Below, piece after piece: positions 60,296 through 64,000 of a stretch of DNA of 64,000 nucleotides (position 1 is its first letter; every line of letters begins with the position of its first letter). Position numbers and translations under genes: made by a program. The notes below the pieces were generated by a model. It had not been told where the DNA came from and did not search any database. It was given only the letters and a program-made list of their open reading frames with translations. The DNA comes from Leptolinea tardivitalis (GTDB taxonomy: Bacteria > Chloroflexota > Anaerolineae > Anaerolineales > Anaerolineaceae), in assembly GCF_001050275.1 (NCBI RefSeq), contig NZ_BBYA01000012.1, forward strand, positions 62,001-126,000, in the 5' to 3' direction.

Positions 60296-60624
60296 ATGGC
60301 GTTATATCTTCATACCAGTAATGTAGTTGGAAAAATGAAGATATTACTGGAGCAAGGCAGATCACCAGGCAGGCAATGGAGAATTGTTTTCTCAATGATG
60401 TGCTCCAAATAATCCATGTTTTCGATTTGTATAGTGAATACTATCTTTGTTTTTCCCCAAACCGCTTTTGACGAATCAGATGGCTGCCTGTGATTTTAGT
60501 GACAGTAGATATGATCGGTGTTATCAGAATTTTTTATGCGTGATCCCCTGAATTCGCGGGAGGATGTCATTTTCGGGTGCGTCAAGTTTGGGTTCTATCG
60601 CTCCCTATTCTATCTCGTTCCCAT
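60296..60624. other. Intergenic region, no gene seen
   Basis: This stretch lies between the ptsI terminator and the 158-bp repeats. A short inverted repeat (CCAGTAAT/ATTACTGG, near 60315-60350) is present. The last 50 bases (from about 60578) look like a decayed left-hand copy of the tandem-repeat unit. Confidence 0.4.
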
Positions 60625-61128
60625 GTAGGGGCGCACGGCCGTCCGCCCCTACATTTATGTGCGAATCACAATCACATGTCCAACCGAAGCCCTAACCCCA
60701 AAAGTCTTCGAAGATCCATATAGGGGGTGTTTATTCTTGGCAGGTTTGGGTTTTATCCCTCCCTCTTTTATCATGTTCCCGCGTAGGGGCGCACGGCCGT
60801 CCGCCCCTACATTTATGTGCGAATCACAATCACATGTCCAACCGAAGCCCTAACCCCAAAAGTCTTCGAAGATCCATATAGGGGGTGTTTATTCTTGGCA
60901 GGTTTGGGTTTTATCCCTCCCTCTTTTATCATGTTCCCGCGTAGGGGCGCACGGCCGTCCGCCCCTACATTTATGTGCGAATCACAATCACATGTCCAAC
61001 CGAAGCCCTAACCCCAAAAGTCTTCGAAGATCCATATAGGGGGTGTTTATTCTTGGCAGGTTTGGATGTCAACCCTGCATCTCTTTTGTCATGCTCCCGC
61101 GTAGGGGCGGACGGCCGTCCGCCCCTAC
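60625..61128. repeat. 158-bp tandem repeat with GTAGGGGCG palindromes
   Basis: Three units start at 60625, 60783 and 60941 (period 158, 158, then 160), each opening with a 28-base palindrome that begins GTAGGGGCG, has ACGGCCGT at its centre and ends CGCCCCTAC. A fourth palindrome at 61101-61128 is perfect and closes the array; the other three have one mismatch. The units are almost identical, so the array is recent. The 64-residue open frame repeated in each unit is an artefact. The array lies between ptsI and the GH94 gene. Confidence 0.93.
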
Positions 61129-61227
61129 ACGCGGGTGATAGGAACCATATCAGATTCTGGTTTCTGCTTAAGACACAAATGCAATACAATTGACCTCTGA
61201 TACTTCCAATTTCAGAGGGAGACGCAT

Positions 61228-63621
61228 ATGCAATACGGTTATTTTGACGATAAAGCCAGAGAATATGTTATCACCCGGCCGGATACACCGGCGTCCTGGA
61301 GTAACTATCTCGGCAGCACCGAATACGGCGCCATCATCACCAACAACGCCGGAGGCTACAGTTTTTACCAATCTGCCGCACAGGGACGCTTCCTGCGCCT
61401 GCGTTTCAACAGCATTCCCATGGATCAACCGGGCCGTTACATCTACCTGCGCGACCGCGACTCCGGCGATTACTGGTCAACCTCATGGCAGCCGGTTGGC
61501 AAACCGCTGAAGGAATACAAATCCACCTGCCGGCACGGAACAGCCTATACCGTGATCGAATCAGACTATGCCGGCATCAATAGTCAGACCACGTATTTTG
61601 TTCCACTCGGGCAATTATTTGAATACTGGTGGGTGCGTATCACCAATACCTCTGACCGGCCGCGCAAACTCTCGGCTTTCACCTACTGCGAATTCTCCAA
61701 CAACTGGGATACCAGTCAAGACCTGGTCAACCTGCAATATTCTCTCTTTATCGTCAAAGGCGAGATGCGCGACAACCTCCTGCGCATTGCCATTAACGAT
61801 AACCTGACGGTGGATGCCTCCAATTTCATCAACAACGATCAAAGCCGCCACTCGTGGATGGCACTGCTCGGTGCGCCCATTGTGGGTTTTGATACCGACC
61901 GAACGTCTTTCCTGGGGACCTACCGCAGCTACCATAATCCGTTGGCGGTTGAGCGGGGGTTGTGTTCCAACAGCAAGGCGTATGGTGATAATGCCTGTGG
62001 TTCGTTCCAGGCTGACCTTGACCTGGCGCCCGGTGAATCACGTGACCTGCTGGTGATGCTGGGCATCGGCGAAAGCGGCAGTTTCGGCAAATGCACTGTC
62101 GAAGAATTTGGCTCTGTCAGCCGGGCGGAGAAAGAGCTTCAAACGTTAAAAAGCACGCTTCATTCCCGGTTGGAATCGCTGAAGGTGGAGACCCCCGATC
62201 CAGAATTCAACTCCATGATGAACGTCTGGGCGCCCTACAACAGTCAGGTCAGTTTCAACTGGTCGCGGTCAGCCTCGCTGGTGTATAACGGTGAACGCAA
62301 CGGACTCGGTTTCCGGGATTCAGTTCAGGATGTGCTGGGCATTCTGGCAGCCGACCCCGAAGCGGCCCGCTCGCGCCTGGAATTGATGCTCACCGGTCAG
62401 GTTGCCTGCGGTGGAGCCATACCGGTCATCAAACCGTTTGACCATCATCCCGGCTCCGAGCCTGCCCCCGCCGATGAACATTTCCGGTCAGATGACTGCC
62501 TCTGGTTTTTTAACGCCATTCCGGTGTATGTGGCTGAAACCGGGGATGAGGCGTTCTACCGTAAAATCCTGCCGTATGCCGATCACGGAGAAGCCACCGT
62601 GCTCGGTCACCTGCGGCGGGCGCTGGAATTCAATCTCGAACGCACCGGCAGACACGGTCTGCCCTGCGGTCTCGAGGCTGATTGGAATGACTGCCTTAAA
62701 CTGGGATACCACGGTGAAAGTCTGTTTGTCGCTTTCCAACTCTCCATGGGGTTGGCCGTCTATGCCGAAGTGGCCGGGCGGCTGGGTCTCCCGGCAGAAG
62801 CCGAATGGGCCCGGAAGCAGCGTGAAGTGCTAAACACCAGCATTCAAAAACACTGCTGGGATGGAGAATGGTTCATCTGGGCCATCGGTGAAGACGGCAC
62901 GGTTTATGGGACGAAAGATTTCGCCGAAGGGCAGGTCTATCTGAACACACAGGTCTGGTCTGTTATCAGCGGGGCGGCCACTCCCGAACAGGCTGAGAAA
63001 GCCATGCAGACCGTCAAAGACCGCCTGGCTACCCCCTACGGCCTGATGCTTTCCGCTCCTCCCTTTATAAAAACCTCCATCGATGTAATGCGGGCTGTCC
63101 TGTTCAACCCGGGCATTAAAGAAAACGCCGGCATCTTCAACCATACCCAGGGATGGGGCGTAATGGCGGAATGCCTGCTGGGTCATGGTGACCGCGCTTA
63201 TGAGTACTACCGGGCTTTCATGCCGGCTGCCTATAACGACCGCGCAGAAGTTCGTCAATGCGAACCATATGTGCAGGCACAAACCACCTATGCGGGTATT
63301 TCTCCCCGCCCTGGCAATGCCCGCACCACCTGGTTGACCGGTGCTGCCGCCTGGGCGTATTTTTCTGCCACCCATTACCTGTTGGGCATCCGCCCTGAAA
63401 TCGATGGGCTGCGCATTGATCCCTGCATCCCATCCACCTGGCCGGGTTTCAAAGTCATCCGCCAGTTCCGCGGTAAACGTCTTGAAATTGTGGTATCGAA
63501 CCCGAACCATGTCTGCCGGGGAGTCACGTCGCTTGTATTGAATGGTGAAACGATGGAAGGGTCATTGCTTCCCATCCAATTGTTGAAAAATGAAAACAGG
63601 GTTACCGTCACTCTGGGTTGA
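61228..63621 (+). CDS. GH94 glycoside phosphorylase, probably cellobiose phosphorylase
   Basis: A 797-residue cytoplasmic enzyme that splits a beta-linked disaccharide with phosphate, giving a sugar 1-phosphate. The N-terminus MQYGYFDDKAREYVITRPDT is the shared start of cellobiose and diacetylchitobiose phosphorylases. The catalytic acid is Asp485 in LEADWNDCLKLGYHGES; WSRSASLVYNGERNGLGFRDSVQD forms the sugar site, and KENAGIFNHTQGWGVMAE and WLTGAAAWAYF the phosphate site. NPNHVCRGV and ILP-like tail features are closest to Clostridium cellobiose phosphorylase. Which disaccharide is used cannot be fixed from sequence. GAGGGAG precedes the ATG, and a terminator follows. No transporter is next to it. 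Confidence 0.9.
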   Translation: MQYGYFDDKAREYVITRPDTPASWSNYLGSTEYGAIITNNAGGYSFYQSAAQGRFLRLRFNSIPMDQPGRYIYLRDRDSGDYWSTSWQPVGKPLKEYKSTCRHGTAYTVIESDYAGINSQTTYFVPLGQLFEYWWVRITNTSDRPRKLSAFTYCEFSNNWDTSQDLVNLQYSLFIVKGEMRDNLLRIAINDNLTVDASNFINNDQSRHSWMALLGAPIVGFDTDRTSFLGTYRSYHNPLAVERGLCSNSKAYGDNACGSFQADLDLAPGESRDLLVMLGIGESGSFGKCTVEEFGSVSRAEKELQTLKSTLHSRLESLKVETPDPEFNSMMNVWAPYNSQVSFNWSRSASLVYNGERNGLGFRDSVQDVLGILAADPEAARSRLELMLTGQVACGGAIPVIKPFDHHPGSEPAPADEHFRSDDCLWFFNAIPVYVAETGDEAFYRKILPYADHGEATVLGHLRRALEFNLERTGRHGLPCGLEADWNDCLKLGYHGESLFVAFQLSMGLAVYAEVAGRLGLPAEAEWARKQREVLNTSIQKHCWDGEWFIWAIGEDGTVYGTKDFAEGQVYLNTQVWSVISGAATPEQAEKAMQTVKDRLATPYGLMLSAPPFIKTSIDVMRAVLFNPGIKENAGIFNHTQGWGVMAECLLGHGDRAYEYYRAFMPAAYNDRAEVRQCEPYVQAQTTYAGISPRPGNARTTWLTGAAAWAYFSATHYLLGIRPEIDGLRIDPCIPSTWPGFKVIRQFRGKRLEIVVSNPNHVCRGVTSLVLNGETMEGSLLPIQLLKNENRVTVTLG

Positions 63622-63642
63622 AATCCAATTTTAATCGCCTTC

Positions 63643-63682
63643 AAACCATCCCCGGCTTCACCTGCATGGGGATGGTTTTTTC
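63643..63682 (+). terminator. Rho-independent terminator of the GH94 gene
   Basis: AAACCATCCCC (63643-63653) pairs with GGGGATGGTTT (63668-63678) around a 14-base loop, followed by a run of T. Confidence 0.88.
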
Positions 63683-63733
63683 TTTGTTTGATTCTAAATA
63701 ATATGAATATCCTGTGAAAACAATCAAAATCTA

Positions 63734-63761
63734 TTTACATCACCTTCACAATTTCTATACA
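63734..63761 (+). promoter_or_regulatory. Candidate promoter of the last gene
   Basis: TTTACA (63734-63739) and TATACA (63756-63761) are 16 bases apart, about 60 bases before the ATG at 63821. A second -10-like TATAGT lies just downstream. Confidence 0.45.
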
Positions 63762-63820
63762 TATTGCCTGTATAGTGTATTCATCATAAATGAGTAAACA
63801 GTTGGTTTTTGAGGAGATGT

Positions 63821-64000
63821 ATGAATAAATTCGTAAGAATACTACTGGTAATTTTGGCCGCCCTGATCGTGGCAGCCGGTGGTTTCTGGAGTGGAATGCA
63901 GTTTAGCCGGCGACAGGCAGTCTCATTGCCAGGACCAGCCGCCATCACTACAGATACAGCAAATGGTATTACCCCGGGTGACCGGTCATCGCGGAACCGT
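63821..64000 (+). CDS. N-terminus of a membrane-anchored or secreted protein (cut by window edge)
   Basis: Only the first 60 codons are present, and the frame stays open to the window end. The ATG has GAGGAG just upstream. It begins with a signal or anchor, VRILLVILAALIVAAGGFW, with two positive charges before it and an SRRQ after it. A low-complexity segment rich in Ala, Thr and Gly follows. Nothing beyond export or anchoring can be said. Confidence 0.65.
   Translation, partial: MNKFVRILLVILAALIVAAGGFWSGMQFSRRQAVSLPGPAAITTDTANGITPGDRSSRNR

Noticed and set aside
60659-61193. Three near-identical open frames of about 64 residues in series
   Set aside because: They are the translation of the 158-bp tandem repeat, end in the palindromes and have no ribosome site.
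1-64000. tRNA and rRNA genes
   Set aside because: I looked for T-loop GGTTCRA patterns; the hits near 22998 and 23183 lie in the hairpin repeat and have no cloverleaf. No rRNA-like stretch was seen.

Overview
The window is 64 kb of bacterial chromosome at medium GC. The gene families point to an anaerobic, sugar-fermenting member of the Chloroflexota, probably class Anaerolineae. The supporting features are a MalT-type LuxR regulator, an AglE/F/G-like alpha-glucoside ABC transporter beside an amylosucrase, a GH94 phosphorylase, a PPi-type phosphofructokinase, proteins with TPTPT linkers and an NBR1-Ig-like domain, and several genes that appear leaderless. This placement is inferred from gene content; no rRNA or other taxonomic marker is present. 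I saw no rRNA, tRNA, CRISPR array or prophage.

Layout. 1-10 kb: the end of a Crp/Fnr regulator, an ATC-hydrolase-like protein, a CrtI-like FAD oxidoreductase, a DinB-fold protein, a diguanylate cyclase, a MarR gene divergent from an MFS/SDR/membrane-protein operon, and an Ig-like secreted protein. 10.4-12.3 kb: a REP-associated tyrosine transposase (RAYT) embedded in a regular array of two-hairpin units of about 192 bp. 12.5-15.7 kb: a minus-strand set of HAD protein, GT-C membrane glycosyltransferase and RmlD-like reductase. 16-23 kb: a sucrose/alpha-glucoside locus (LacI regulator, binding protein, two permeases, amylosucrase). 23.3-27.6 kb: two flavodoxins, one with a Tat signal, around a small protein, then a large LuxR regulator. 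27.7-31.6 kb: a UroD-like methyltransferase, an orphan PTS IIB, a CobW-type GTPase and an isoprenoid-synthase-like protein. 31.6-39.9 kb: a complete kdp potassium-uptake operon with three very small membrane-protein genes and kdpDE. 40-53.5 kb: an SGNH-like protein, a chemoreceptor with an apparently circularly permuted sugar-binding domain, an RNase H-like protein, a large diguanylate cyclase divergent from an HD-GYP protein, a tyrosine recombinase and an SH3 lipoprotein. 53.5-64 kb: a zinc-ribbon membrane protein, malic enzyme, PPi-type phosphofructokinase, a degenerate HPr-like protein overlapping PTS enzyme I, a 158-bp tandem repeat, a GH94 phosphorylase and the start of a membrane-anchored protein.

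How the genes fit together. Much of the window is carbohydrate metabolism that conserves bond energy: alpha-glucoside import, amylosucrase, GH94 phosphorolysis, PPi-linked glycolysis and malic enzyme. The PTS genes look incomplete (enzyme I, an HPr-like protein without its histidine, one IIB) and may serve regulation rather than transport. Three intergenic repeat families are present: the RAYT array, a bipartite GGTAGAAGCAGGCGG hairpin family in five copies, and the GTAGGGGCG palindrome tandem repeat. The most unusual proteins are the permuted-receptor chemotaxis protein, the HPr-like protein and the kdp-associated small proteins.
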